Shown piece by piece: positions 13,032 through 24,600 of a stretch of DNA of 64,000 bases. Location of the stretch: positions 24,210,716-24,274,715 of the forward strand of contig CM032659.1 of the NCBI GenBank assembly GCA_019095985.1, written 5' to 3'. Position 1 is the first letter of the stretch; each line of letters starts with the position of its first letter. This DNA is from Streblospio benedicti. Taxonomy: Eukaryota; Annelida; Polychaeta; Spionida; Spionidae. A model generated the notes under the pieces. That model did not search any database. It was not told the DNA's origin and was given only the letters and a program-made list of their open reading frames with translations. A program made the translations under genes and the position numbers.

Positions 13032-16000
13032 AACACACCTGCGGCTCCCACACTCTGTGCCACGGCCACAGCGGCTCCTCCCACCCCGGTGGTGGCTGCG
13101 GCTGACATCAATCCAGCTGCTGTGGAGCCCGCCGCAATGCCCCCGGCTGTGAAGCCCACGCCAGCTAGAGCAGCTGGTATTGCCACAGGCGCTGCTACAA
13201 ATGCCACAGCCCCGCCTACTGCTGCACCAACAAAGCCCCAGCTGCAAGAAGTACGAACCACAAAAGCATAGTATATAACCACAAAAATGTTTATAAGATA
13301 CTGATAAATGGTAACGTACTCAGTTTTTGGCTCCATAAGGGCCAAATACTGAAATTACATCGTGTTAGCCGCATGCAGACGACAACCACGGTGAACTAGT
13401 GAAGTGTGTACCAACTGATCCACATGCTATATACACACCATATATGCAAGCAAAGTATCAAAAGCAGGGGAGGTTAGCATATAACTACTCTAAGAAGTTT
13501 CATCTCATCATTAGGCATCGACCATTTGATCTCGGGGGGGGGGGGGGCAGCTATTTTCACCATAGCTTCAATTATTTTTTTTCATGAAATTTGACATCTA
13601 ATTATTTTTTTCTTAGATTACTGAACCTCAATTATTTTTTAAGCTGTATAAAGCTGTTTAAAGGCATATTTGACGATTATTTATTTTTTCTAGCCAAATG
13701 AAATCTTATTATTTTTTCAACTTGCGATTTTTTCAATATTTTTGCTGCCCACCTACCCCTGCCTTCCCTGAGATCAAATGGTCGATGCCTTATAGTTATC
13801 TAATCGTCTCTTCCAAGAATATTTTTGTGTAAATATTTGTCTCGTTATCAAATCCATAAGTAGTTGAGAACCTAAGAAACAATTTTATGAGTAATATGAG
13901 TAAACAAGAATGTAAAGATACCTATAGACGTTTACATTCTGTGATTTTATGAGTGTTTTATGGAACTTGGAATTAATTGACTGATCACAAAATGTGAATA
14001 CATAAACACAGTGCTTCAACTGTCTCACTGTGTTGGACAAATCTCTCTGTGTTAGGTATTGTCAAGCCAAGTCCAGTCAAGTAATATCTATTTAAAGTCT
14101 GTACAATATAACAAATAACATAAGCTATACAGCGCTTTTAAAACCGACAATACAGACACATACAATTACACACTATACATTAAAATTGATTTATATAGAT
14201 ATAAGTTATTTACAAAATGAACATTTACCTATCACCTTAGCTATCACATTCCAACTTTCCAATAACACCCCTAAACTTATTTAATGACATATTCGCTCTA
14301 AAATCATTTGGAAGTTTATTCCAAATTTTTGAAAAGCATAGTTCAGTGATTGCAAGCCATATTTCGTTGTTCTTATTCTTGGCACTTCTAATAAATTCTT
14401 GTATCTAAAAGTATATTTCATGTTATAAACATTGACCAAATAATCCTATATATTAATACGCTAATTTTTGGACTTTGTTCGGCTATCTCCTCTTTAACTT
14501 GACTAGCTGGACGCCATCTGACTACAGGAGATCGTTCATGGTACTGTGTAGTTTTGCACGGATATTTTTTTCATCGTCAAAATGGCCCTGATGGTTGTAA
14601 ATTAGCAGTTTTATAACAAATATAGCAGACAGCGGCAGCCATGACAGCGTCATGTTGAGTAGTGTGATGTCATGAAGACGCCACAGGCGTCATATGGGTT
14701 CAAATACTAAGGATTACCACCACTTTGCCAATTGGGCTATGTGTACATTAGAACCTTCAATCAATTCCACCTCTATAAATACACCACCTCTATTATAAGA
14801 AGATTTATAACAGTTCCAAGTTTTCATAAAATAGACCATTGCAAACGTCAATAAAGAGACCACCAATATATATTACACCCTGGACACCAGTCCTTGGGCA
14901 GTCTTAATAGGGATGTTCTACTGAAGTGTGTGAGAATATCTGTGCCATGGAGAGCATTATGTTCCCATTACCATAGACACTAATTTTTCATCCCATAGCT
15001 TTTGCATATTAGATGCCAAGTGCATTTTCAGTGATCAATGACTTAATTGAGATATACTTATACGTGTAAGTATCAAAATGTGTCTGTATCTGGGCGATGC
15101 CAATGTGTATGTGGCTTCAAGCAGGATGAGAGGGTGGTAATGTTAGTACCGGTGTGTGCTATCAAGTCATGGTTGCTGTCAGGATGGGAAGCATGCTATC
15201 AGGGCCTGGCGATTGGTGTCAGATTTGGGGCTGAGCATTTTTTGGACAAGGTTGGGTACTATCAGGACGATGGTTGGGAGTGGATGATGTAGACCAGTGG
15301 TGAAGACTCGAACTACATAATATGTATTTGTTGTTAAATAGTGGCCTGGGGATGGTGGGGATGTTGGCAGGTACTATCAGGAAGTGCGTGGTAGGTGTCA
15401 AAATGCGGATATTGCAGAGTGGCCTTTATTTTTGGATGATTAGTGTCTTGACTTTCTTTTCATCATCGACTGTTGTTATATGGTTCTGAAAATCTCCGCC
15501 AATGCATCATACTTGATGCTTATGTTTGCTGTGTAGTTAGTGTGTTAACATTATTTATGTGTTTGTAGTTTCTAAATAAGAATACTTATGGCCAATGTGA
15601 GGGGAAAAAATCTTTGATTTTCACTGGCTATTACAGAGGATGGTCACCATGCCATGTTTACATAGTAAAAAAACTGCCTTTCAATGAATGACGCCTTGGC
15701 TTGATCTTGGATTGTGTAAGGTACATGTATGGGGATGCTGTCAGGGTGCTTTCAGGATGGGTGGTGGTGCTGTCAGGACGTGGGCAAGGGTCGTCTGGAC
15801 AAGGGTGCTTGAAAAAAAATGCTGTAAAAACATATTTATACACTCACCAAATATGTCTTTTTTTCTATGCCCATGGAGGGCATTGTGTTCCCATTTACAT
15901 GGACACTACCATTTCCCCCCTTAGATGTTCATTTTACATGCCAAGTCAATGGAATTCACCAATGATTTAGTTGGGATCTACTTATACGATTATGTAACTG

Positions 16001-18870
16001 GAGCGATTCAATGTGATTCTCAGCATGTCTCTTTGGCCACACGGGTATAAGCTAGTGTAAATGAATAGGTGATTGTTTATTAATGATTTTAGATTTTCAT
16101 AACTACTATTTTCACCTTCATATATAAATCGTAATGCTCGCTCTTGTACAGAATCAAGCTTTTTTGTATTGTTCTCACCACAAAAATGCGAAACTAAAGG
16201 AGAGTATTTTAAATTTGATTAAATAAAGTACTAGTAGATAGGTAATTTACCAAGTCTATTCAAATGACCACCAATTCTTTTCAAGACATTTAACTACATT
16301 GAAGTCTTTCTACATATACTAGAAATGTGAGAATTAAAATTTCATATGAAGTCAAAAGTAACACCTAACAGCTTTACTTCCTTCACATTTTATTATACTG
16401 CCATTTCTGTTAAAAGAGATATTTTGTTCGTTTGTCTTTTACCAATAACAATAGCCTGAAACTTGTCTGGATTTGCCTGCATTTGAACCATTTTACTAAA
16501 ATTTCACTTTCTTCCTCCGTAACCTTAGTTAGATTTTCAATTCTATTATCGGTATATGGCAAAGTATTATCATCTGCATAATTATATAAGGAGCCTTTTG
16601 AATTAAAACAAAAGATACGAAAAGTATAAAATATTAAATAGAACAGGTCCTAATATAGATCCTTGCGGTACTCCTTTGTAAATTTCTAAAAATGAACTAC
16701 ATATACTTTCTATCTTGACACATTGTTTTCTGTTACTAAGATAACTTCTGAAAAGTTTAAGAGCACTTTCAGATAAACCATACTTTTTCAGTTTCAATAG
16801 TAATAAATCAAATGCTTTAGACAAAAATATGCGCAATAGTTTGTAAATTACTTATCATCTACGCATTTCATTTACGCCAGTCTTCAAGTCTTCTTATCAT
16901 GTACAGGTAACTATAATTACCTTTTCTTAAAATGCTATTTTTCATTATATCAAAAATATATAAAAAAATCTTGTTTGCATGCACCTTTAAAAATATTTGA
17001 TATTGCTTGTAACACACTAACAGGTCTATAATTACCTTTGCTTAAATTGCTATTTTTCTTATGTGCAGGTACAACTTGTGCTACCTTTAAATTATCAGGA
17101 AAACAGAAGCTTCTAAAGATTTGTTAATTAATATAGTGATCGGTTTTGTCATTCTATGTTTAGCCGATTTGAGTATTTTAGGTAATATCTGATCAAAACC
17201 TGTTGCCTTTTTTTGCACTCAATTTACTTATTTGCTTACTAACAAAATCTTCTTGTATATGTTTGAAAACAAGTTGCCCGTCCTGAGCGATCTTATTCAT
17301 TTCCCTTATAAATACAATACGTGGAGGATTTTCATCAGCATCAATTGAGTCTTTCTCAATATCTTTAACAACATTAATAAAGAAATTATTAAAAAATCAC
17401 TGATCTTGTTCTGGTCTGAGATAAGACTCTCATTTTCATTTAAAATGATATCAGTTTCAAAATTACTACCCTTGTTTGTTAAAATAGCTTAATGGTAGTC
17501 TAAAACTTTACTCTTAGGGCCTCCAATACATCTTGCTATAAAATATTTTTTTGCAGACTCTCTTTTTATTTTTGTTACCAAATTTCTCTGTTTTCTAAAC
17601 TTATTTTGTTTTGGAATGTTCTTTTATGCTGTGTGAATATGTTCTCAATGATTTAATTTTGAATTTTTTAAATTTTTCTTTATTTTTATAAACGTTTTCA
17701 AACCATGTAGGTTCCTTGTCAAAAACTAAAATAGAAATACAATATAAAAACAGTGCAAATACAGTACAAAGAATACATAATGGTTATCAAGATAACATGG
17801 TATTATGAAGGTCAATTTTTAATCATCAAGCTGGTTTGTGAATATGAGTCGGTGGAATGCAGGTTGGTAGTGATCAAGCTTAGAGTTCATTGTAATGTTA
17901 CTATTGCTACTATTGTTTTCTAAACATTTCCCAAGGATCTTAATTTTTATGTTGCTTGTATTTAATATGCAACATATGTAAACATTGTAAAACATTTTTG
18001 TGATCATGTAGCATGATGCGTGTTTTTAGTAGGAATTGTAACTGTTGTATCTGTATCTGTATCTGTATATATTACACTGCTTGAGGTCCTGAACAGGCGC
18101 GATAGCAGTGAGAGGCCACGTGGTGTTGGTACATGGACCTCCAGAGGCAGGCTAGGTAGCCAACTGAGCCTCAGGGTTGGGTGGGGGGTCACACTAGCTG
18201 TAGTTTTCAAACTAGGTGAGTTCTTTTACGTGCAGAGGGATGACTGTCCTCTACACGGACACGCCTTTTAACGAGGCTTCCGAACCTCCGCTTGGCGTCG
18301 CCACCGTCTTGCATGATATACTCAACAGCAGCGACACGCTGTGTGGAAATCGGCAGTACAGTGACAGACGCACAACGTAACTCTTTGGCGCCACGAAGTC
18401 TGCCGAGGCCGGGCGCGAACTTACGACGCAGGAAACTCCTGTTTGTCGGTCGTACGCGCTAACCACTGTACTAACGAAGACCACACGCCTTCATACTGCT
18501 ATATTTATACCGTTCTTACATGGATATAAATTTTGAAAATTGGGTCCACAAATGAGCAGTCCACAGCGTTTCAAAACGCCCCAACACCATGAGACAGTTG
18601 AAACACCGTAACAAAATCTTAAGTGCAATATAAGTGCGAGGAAGAGAGTATTTACTATGTAGTCATAACAATTCTTTGAGCTTTATTACTGTTATAATCC
18701 ACCTGAGGCAAAGAGGTGTGCTTTGAACAGTGAAAGACTGATTGGTAACTTATTACATAACAATTACCTTTTTAATCTATTTCCTGCAAGAATACTTACA
18801 TTGCATATGTTCCTCCTGGACAGCTAGTAATAAGCAGTGCAGTTACCAGTAACACATTCCACTTTGCCAT
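12563..18870 (-). CDS. ISG12/IFI27 (Ifi-6-16 family) protein, copy A
   Basis: Three exons: 18800-18870, 13039-13241 and 12563-12654. They join in phase (2, then 1) to 121 residues. Exon 1 encodes a typical signal peptide (MAKWNVLLVTALLITSCPGG, then TYA). Exon 2 encodes the family's glycine/alanine-rich hydrophobic core, starting WGFVGAAVGGAVAFVAAP and ending QSVGAAG. Exon 3 gives GIGVGTKAAIAAAGAYAGKK and a charged tail DDKKKDCD. Vertebrate relatives are interferon-induced small membrane proteins acting at mitochondria or endoplasmic reticulum in apoptosis and antiviral responses; invertebrate members are commonly immune-responsive. That role here is inferred from family. Assignment of exon 1 across a 5.6 kb intron full of repeats rests on matching phase, a good donor (ATGTAAGT) and lack of any other use for it. 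The exon 2 donor opens into a GT microsatellite. A TATTTAAA lies about 30 bases upstream of the start codon. Confidence 0.8.
12970..13030. repeat. (AC)n microsatellite at the ISG12-A splice donor
   Basis: An AC tract (GT on the coding strand) beginning a few bases into intron 2 of ISG12 copy A. Long valine/cysteine or threonine/histidine frames over it are artefacts. Confidence 0.95.
13514..13789. mobile_element. Harbinger-type MITE
   Basis: Inverted ends GGCATCGACCATTTGATCTC (13514) and its complement ending at 13789, flanked by TTA on both sides (13511-13513 and 13790-13792). The three-base TTA duplication and GG-starting ends fit PIF/Harbinger. The body is T-rich with a poly-G run after the left end and no coding capacity. 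Confidence 0.7.
14080..17730 (-). mobile_element. 5'-truncated LINE (CR1/L2/Jockey-like reverse transcriptase), interrupted
   Basis: Minus-strand remains of a non-LTR retrotransposon in the expected order. Near 17700 is the KEPTWFENVYKN pre-RT stretch; at 17050-17190 FPDNLKVAQVVPAHKK and NYRPVSVL; at 16600-16836 SKAFDLLLLKLKKYGLS, SYLSNRKQ and GVPQGSILGPVLFNI; near 16100-16200 the post-RT QERALRFIYEGENSSYENL; at 14270-14430 the C-terminal RYKNLLEVPRIRTTKYGLQS and WNKLPNDFRANMS block. The catalytic aspartate block is not intact and there are many frame breaks, so it is dead. The N-terminal endonuclease is absent. It lies in the long first intron of ISG12 copy A. A separate insert of about 1.6 kb splits it between the post-RT and C-terminal blocks. 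Confidence 0.85.
14455..16035. mobile_element. Insert splitting the LINE, with internal direct repeat
   Basis: LINE protein homology stops near 16060 and resumes near 14440, so this roughly 1.6 kb is foreign to it. It carries an internal direct repeat, about 14935-15063 and 15862-15985, sharing CATGGAG(A/G)GCAT, TGTTCCCAT, GATGCCAAGT/CATGCCAAGT and GATNTACTTATACG. Between them are several degenerate ATCAGG-type motifs. I see no transposase and cannot name the family. Confidence 0.45.
18045..18484 (-). mobile_element. tRNA-derived SINE with (GTATCT)n tail
   Basis: Read on the minus strand it starts with a tRNA-like head (GTTAGTACAGTGGTTAGCGC as box A and AGTTCGCGCCC as box B), continues through a body shared with the SINE at 28258-28705, and ends at the low-coordinate side in a (GTATCT)n tail. 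Body landmarks common to both are CGAGGCTTCCGAACCTCCGC and GTTCTTTTACGTGCAGAGG on the plus strand. It lies in ISG12-A intron 1. Confidence 0.75.
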
Positions 18871-18964
18871 CTTCGTAAATGTGCTGTGTAATGAATTTTA
18901 AATACAAAGTAAGCTATAAAACATGTACATGTACATTAACAACCCTCCCCCCCGGCCCTCCCCC

Positions 18965-19017
18965 AAAAAAAAAAAAAAAAAAAAAAAAAAAAACAAAAAA
19001 AAAAAAAAAAAAAAAAA
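18965..19017 (+). repeat. Poly(A) run
   Basis: About 52 bases of A with one C, following a C-rich stretch, upstream of the ISG12-A first exon. It may be the tail of a plus-strand retroposed copy or simple slippage. Confidence 0.9.
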
Positions 19018-19019
19018 TC

Positions 19020-20750
19020 TTCTATTAACGGTCGGGAGGCTATTGGCATACTTCTGTTAGAGGGGGAGTCGTTTATTACACGTGGGCGGTTAATGGAGGT
19101 TAGGCGGTTAATAACGTATGTAAGATATATAGCGTTCTTATTTCAAACGATGCATGACGTTTTAGGAGCTTTACACAATGTAGCCTCGTTATAATGTGTT
19201 ATAAAATCGAAACAGACTAGCACATTGCTTTTATTAGTGGTAGAGGGGCTGTTTATTAGAGGTGGGTGTTTAACAGAATACGGAGAATATGGAGGTAGGC
19301 TGTTATTACAATTAGGCCATTATTTAGAAGGTAACTCTTTGAATTGTAATAGACATTCGTACAATGTATGTGACAAAATTCATTGAAATTAAAGATCATA
19401 GTTCATTAATAATTGACATTTAGGCATACCAATCACAACTTTAGTCATATGATTATCACTCTTATATACATGTATGTCGATCGAGAGGTTCAATAAATGA
19501 TTTATTTAAACCTCATCAGTACATTAACCAGATAGAACACCTTCATCAATACAAAAGGGGTCCATGTGGACCCCAATCATTTGATGTAATTTTCTTTTTT
19601 CTTTTCAATTCATGATCTTTCTGTGGTACAAATACAGCCATATGTTAATTATGACTGTCTCAGATAAAAATAACAAATAAAGAGTTATAGTTTTTGTTAT
19701 ATACGTATTTTACTAGGTCAAATTATCGTACAACCTTGGGTGTTTGGTACTCATCTTGTCTGGGGGTCCATTTGTCCAAATTACCCCGATAAAAACTTCA
19801 TTGGTCCTTGTGTGTAACCAAAGAAAATAATTTTCATGTTTGATAATGACAAGATGTGAGCTGACAGTTTCATTAAAAAGGCCTTAAAATAAAAAGCAAA
19901 ATCTAGTGCACCCACGTATTAGTACAGATTGATCAAAGTGTGGGGTCTCGGACCCCATTAAATATGTTTTGTTACGTCCTAATATTTAACCAAATCGTCG
20001 GTACTGATAAAGACCAGATATAGGGGTGACAACTACTTAAAAGGAAAATTATTCATTGAAATACCAATGTAAAAGTGTATCTAAAAGTATGCCTATACCC
20101 CTGTGGTCCAAACTGACCCCTTATGTACTGATTAGGTTAATAGATTTAATGATAAAAAACGCTAAAATCTATCTTGTACTCAAGATTTGTTTATAACCAT
20201 TGTACAGATTGATCAATTGTATCTATTCCTCGGAATGCATTAACGGCAACAATTATGCCATTAAATATCTGTTTTCACAAATTGAGGTTTTTAAACCATA
20301 CCCATATGGTCACAGTTACATCCAATGAAATTTATGGGATTATCATGTGATTTAACCTTTAAATTGTCACTAAATGTAATTTACTTATCGTTTTGCTTCT
20401 GAAAAATTTTGTTTAACATTAACTATTGATGTGATAACCTTTGCATAAATTGTAGGTCAGGTTACGTATTTGACCCCAGAAATTATGATTTTTTGAGGAA
20501 AATAAGCATAAACTTCATATGTCATCAAATTATTTCAATTTATTGTCTTTAACATAAACGTATTTGATTTGTGTGCCAAAAATTTGTTTTAAAACTATTG
20601 ATTGACAAATAAGCATAAATTGTGATTGTAAGCAGTTATAATTGGCGTGTGTGATTAAATTTCTAAGATTGTTTAAACAAAAAACCACTCTGTTGTTGAT
20701 ATATGTTTTCTCGGCTATTTTAGGATGATCGTTCAATTTTTGGTCTCACA
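19020..20750. other. Non-coding AT-rich stretch with repeated GGGGTC/GACCCC motifs
   Basis: No exon is recognisable. The segment 19550-20480 repeatedly carries GGGTCC, GACCCC or their complements in AT-rich DNA, including GGGGTCCATGTGGACCCC (about 19557) and GGGGTCTCGGACCCC (about 19942), both near-perfect palindromes. Around 20680-20940 an 80-base block (CTCTGTTGTTGATATA through CTTNGGGTCGCGA) appears twice about 190 bases apart, the first copy with a tRNA-box-B-like GCGAGTTTGAGTCCTGCC. Confidence 0.5.
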
Positions 20751-20941
20751 AACTTGGGGTCGCGAGTTTGAGTCCTGCCAGAGACATTTGATATAGTCGA
20801 ATGGGAGCTGAGGGTTGTAAAAAATCTGTCTTATGTTTGTCTATTGTGGCAGAAATGTGCTCGCTACAAAAAACTCTGTTGTTGATATATAGAGTAGCTA
20901 AAATGATCGTGTCATTCTGGTCTCAAAAACTTAGGGTCGCG

Positions 20942-21109
20942 AACAACAACAACAACAACAACAACAATATAACAACAATGACAACAACAACAAAAACAAC
21001 TTCAGCTATGTCTATAACAACAACAGCTCACAAAAACAGCAACAGCAGCAGCAGTCAACAAAAACAAAAGCAAAACAGCAAAAACAGCAACAACAAAAAA
21101 CAACAACAG

Positions 21110-21141
<32 letters not shown>

Positions 21142-21170
21142 GCAGCAGCAGCAGCAACAACAACAACACT
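20942..21170 (+). repeat. (CAA/CAG)n trinucleotide tract
   Basis: An imperfect AAC/CAA/CAG tract. The open frame over it (asparagine, threonine, then glutamine runs) begins in repeated non-coding DNA and ends directly after the tract, so I treat it as a microsatellite rather than a poly-Q gene. Confidence 0.9.
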
Positions 21171-21551
21171 ACTGTTTTTGTTTGTATGAATTTTGCTAGT
21201 TCACTTTATGGATATGTGTGCCAAAATCTGCTACACTTGTTACCAGATTTGGGTGTTTCCATGAAGAGCCTCAGACTTCTAACACTGTTCTAAATGAGAC
21301 AAATTGATCAAAAATAGTATTGTTTCCTGAAAAACCAAGCCAGCCATGGCAATGTACAGTAGTATTTTCTACCAGTGAGTGGGTGAATTCATCAGGACTG
21401 TCATATATCATTACAAGTGCCCCCCCCCCCCCGGGTACAGTCCCTCACTTTGAGAGATAAATGTACACTGCTGTGGCACAGACCGTGCTCAGCGTGTTAA
21501 TATGACATTTACTGGTAACAAATAAAAAGAATACTACGTGCATTTATCTGT

Positions 21552-21557
21552 TTTATT
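21552..21557 (-). promoter_or_regulatory. Polyadenylation signal of Ig-domain gene copy B
   Basis: AATAAA on the minus strand about 115 bases beyond the stop codon, in the same conserved context as in copy A. Confidence 0.55.
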
Positions 21558-21672
21558 GCTTTAGTATGTACAGTCGCCCGCTAACAATCCCGGCATAACA
21601 AATCATTACGCTCATCGGGACATTCAGGTGAACTCAACGGGGCCATTGTGGTGTAGTCATCAGGACACTCCC

Positions 21673-24600
21673 TCACTCCAAGAGCTCAAAGTCCTCCACT
21701 GCTGTGCCGCGTGCGTTGGTGGCACGGCACGTGTACCAGCCGAGTCGCTCCGCCAACCCTCGCTGCCCCCCGTCACCCATGCCATGGTTAGCAAAGAAGT
21801 ACACGGTCTCCAGCACGTCGGGCCGCACGAGGTAGGTGGTCAGGTGCGGGCCAGTGATCACCTGGGGCGTGGGGCAGGCCTCGACGGTGGCAGAGGGGTT
21901 GCACTGGAGTTCAAAGGGAAAGACTATTAATGCCACTCACATCTTAGAATGGGCTCTGGGTGGTCTTATTTATTGGAGGTATAGTGATGTAGCATGTAAG
22001 TGCTTAGTAACTGGCCTGCCTATTGGATTTGAACTTTTGAATAAACCAGCCAGCACTGACAAAAACCAGCTGGCAATGTAAATGGACCGGCATGTGGCCT
22101 AGTTCTGGTTTTTAACCCTGCTTCTCACCTGTCCGTAGTAGACTAGCTCCACCTCTGGGAGCGGGTTGCCTGCTGCCGAGCACCGTATGTAGCCTCCAGA
22201 GCTGCGCACTTGTGCCGTCTCGCCCTTCCGTTTACGGCCCAGTTCTAACTCGCCACCGATGTCAATCTGGGTGGAAAATGAAATTTACCATTTCCCTAAT
22301 GCAGTCCAAAGAAATACGCATAGAAATATATCCACACACTAACATGCTAGTTTTGTAAGTGGCAATTTGCCATGTTTCTGGCGCTTTTACATTTCCACCC
22401 ATATATGTGTCTTTTAACAATAACTACTATAAAATATCAACCAAATAGTTCACTAAACCCACATCATAGTACAGTCAACCTTTATTCATTAAATCTTAGT
22501 GTAGTAAAGTATTAAGAACATGGTGCATGGCGGCTGTTAGCTGTGCACTTTTAGTTGTGAACCGTCAGATTAGATTTTACCCCCAATGTGAGCTCTTCTC
22601 AACACTGGCACTACTGCAGCCTACCCTTCACCGGGGTCTGTCCATTAGTTACAGGATGTACATGTACCTCTGGCATCCGTTTGTCGTACCATGAGAGTTG
22701 ACCTTTTTCCGTGACCTGTATATTGCAAATAACCCCATCTCCTTCAGGCAGCCAACCAAGGGAATTGCGAAAGAACGAATGTGTGATGCTATACAACCCT
22801 ATGTAAAGTAAGAAGTGCACGGTTTAGCATATGCTTCTTTACCCATGCAATGTTTATAAATTTATACAAGCATTGGCAGATCCAAAGCTTCTGAATAGTG
22901 GACTGGGGCCTGTGAAAATCTAGCCAGATCCCCGTGTCTCAACTCAACTGGCAATGTAAATGCGAACTCATTTGCCAACCTGATTATATCTATGTAGAAT
23001 ACTGCAATAAAATATGGCTTGTCTATTGGTATATGTAGCCCCACATTTTGCCCTAGATTACTAATGGTTTGTAACAATCTAGACCTGATTACGTTGGAAA
23101 CTTTATAAATGCGATATACATACAGGTAAAAATGAAAGTGTTCAAATAAGACAGATGTCCCCATATGGGAGATGTCCACATGGACAAGTTCTACTTTCAA
23201 GTTTCAACTTTACTTTGAATGCTGCATTCGGCCAAGTTACATGATCTTTATCAACATCGTCCATTAATCACAAGATGCTATGAAGACGTTGGTCAATCAT
23301 CGGAAGGGTCAATCACTTGAAGTCTGGCTCAGATGAAAGAAAGTATGACCAAGGAAACGCAAAACACTGACAATGAAAAGCAGGCAATAGTGGATGTCCT
23401 GGATGTGAAAATTGGTCTGAAGGAGGAAGGAGTGAGCAGCATAATGCCTGACAATGGGTGCAATGCATGTATTTTTAAAACACTATAATAATAGACAGTG
23501 TTCCAAAGACCCAGTCAAGAATAACATTTGTGAGGTAGTGTACGATATATAAAGTTGAGGTGCGAATGATCAGTTGTGTACAAACTGGTACATTGGAGAT
23601 ACATAAAAGACACCCAAACCCCTTTTAATCAAGGCCGTCAACTTGACCAAATACTACAGAATAGAGTTTGACCAAACACTAGTTCAAAGTAACAGTTTAA
23701 ATAGGTGACATAAAATAGATCGGATTATGAGTAATAAAAGTGTGAATGTCTGTATTTGCACACTGACAAATTATGTGGCCATTTTGGACATCTTGTATTT
23801 TACATGTAGGATTCTCACAAAATATTTTACTAACCAACTTTTTCAAGAATCAAAGACACTGTGACTGGTGTGTGTTTCCCATTTCGGCCTATCGTGTAGT
23901 TCAGCTTGCCCGCCATATTTCCCAAATGCCAATGATATCTTTTCTTTTGCTCAAAAGCATATGCGTGATACAAATCAATGTCAATAACTTCATTAAGATT
24001 GGGAGTGTTTTCTTGAAATGGAACACCATGTCTGAAAAGATAGCTAGGACATCGATGTGTATTACAAATCCCCAAATGAGTCATTTACCTTGCTCAAAAA
24101 TATGTATTTGGGGAGACCAGTTCCATAGTTTTAATTAGGTTTTGCGTCAAAGTATATTTTAACCCCCCTCCCCCTAAAAGCAGAATCTTTAACACAATAA
24201 TTATTGATATTGATTAATTCACGTCATGCATGGTAACTACATTTATGAGCATGCATACTGTAACTTTGAAAGATGACTAACTTCTTTAAAAACTTCCTTA
24301 CCGTACATTTATAAGGTATCAAAAGTAAATACCAAACATTTTATAATTCAACATCTTTTCTAAATACGTGTATCAGAGAAGGATGGAAGGTCGTATTGTG
24401 AAGACTGGCTAGATACCTGTCTCTGACGGATTGAAAATGTGCAAGCATCAGGTAGCCGGTGTTACTTAACACAGAGGTGTCCACTTCAAATATCACAGTG
24501 GCCGCCACTGGGGTTTCACCTAGTTCCAATGCAGAGTTTGGGCACGACACAACCTTGAACCTGCTTCCACTATAGGGCGTTCGCTTATCGACCATAAAGG

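Larger units (their letters stand above)
4860..13480. repeat. Segmental duplication unit, copy A
   Basis: This block and 21350-29510 are homologous from end to end in the same orientation, including exons, introns and flanks. Similarity begins near the phrase GTGAGTGGGTG (about 4883 and 21375) and fades after GCAGGGGAGGTTA (about 13465 and 29495). Each copy carries one ISG12-type gene and one secreted Ig-domain gene on the minus strand. Differences are substitutions plus large copy-specific insertions, so the duplication is old enough for several transposons to have landed in one copy only. Confidence 0.9.

Noticed and set aside
12949-13271. Plus-strand Pro/Ala-rich frames over the ISG12 exon
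   Set aside because: Antisense of the Gly/Ala-rich ISG12 core; the minus-strand reading has family signatures and matched splice phases.
18400-18484. Possible true tRNA gene on the minus strand
   Set aside because: A and B boxes are present, but the cloverleaf is not complete and the sequence continues into a SINE body shared with 28258-28705.
20801-21199. 132-residue frame with long Asn, Thr and Gln runs
   Set aside because: It is produced by the CAA/CAG trinucleotide tract; the non-repeat start comes from a duplicated non-coding block and there is no exon context.
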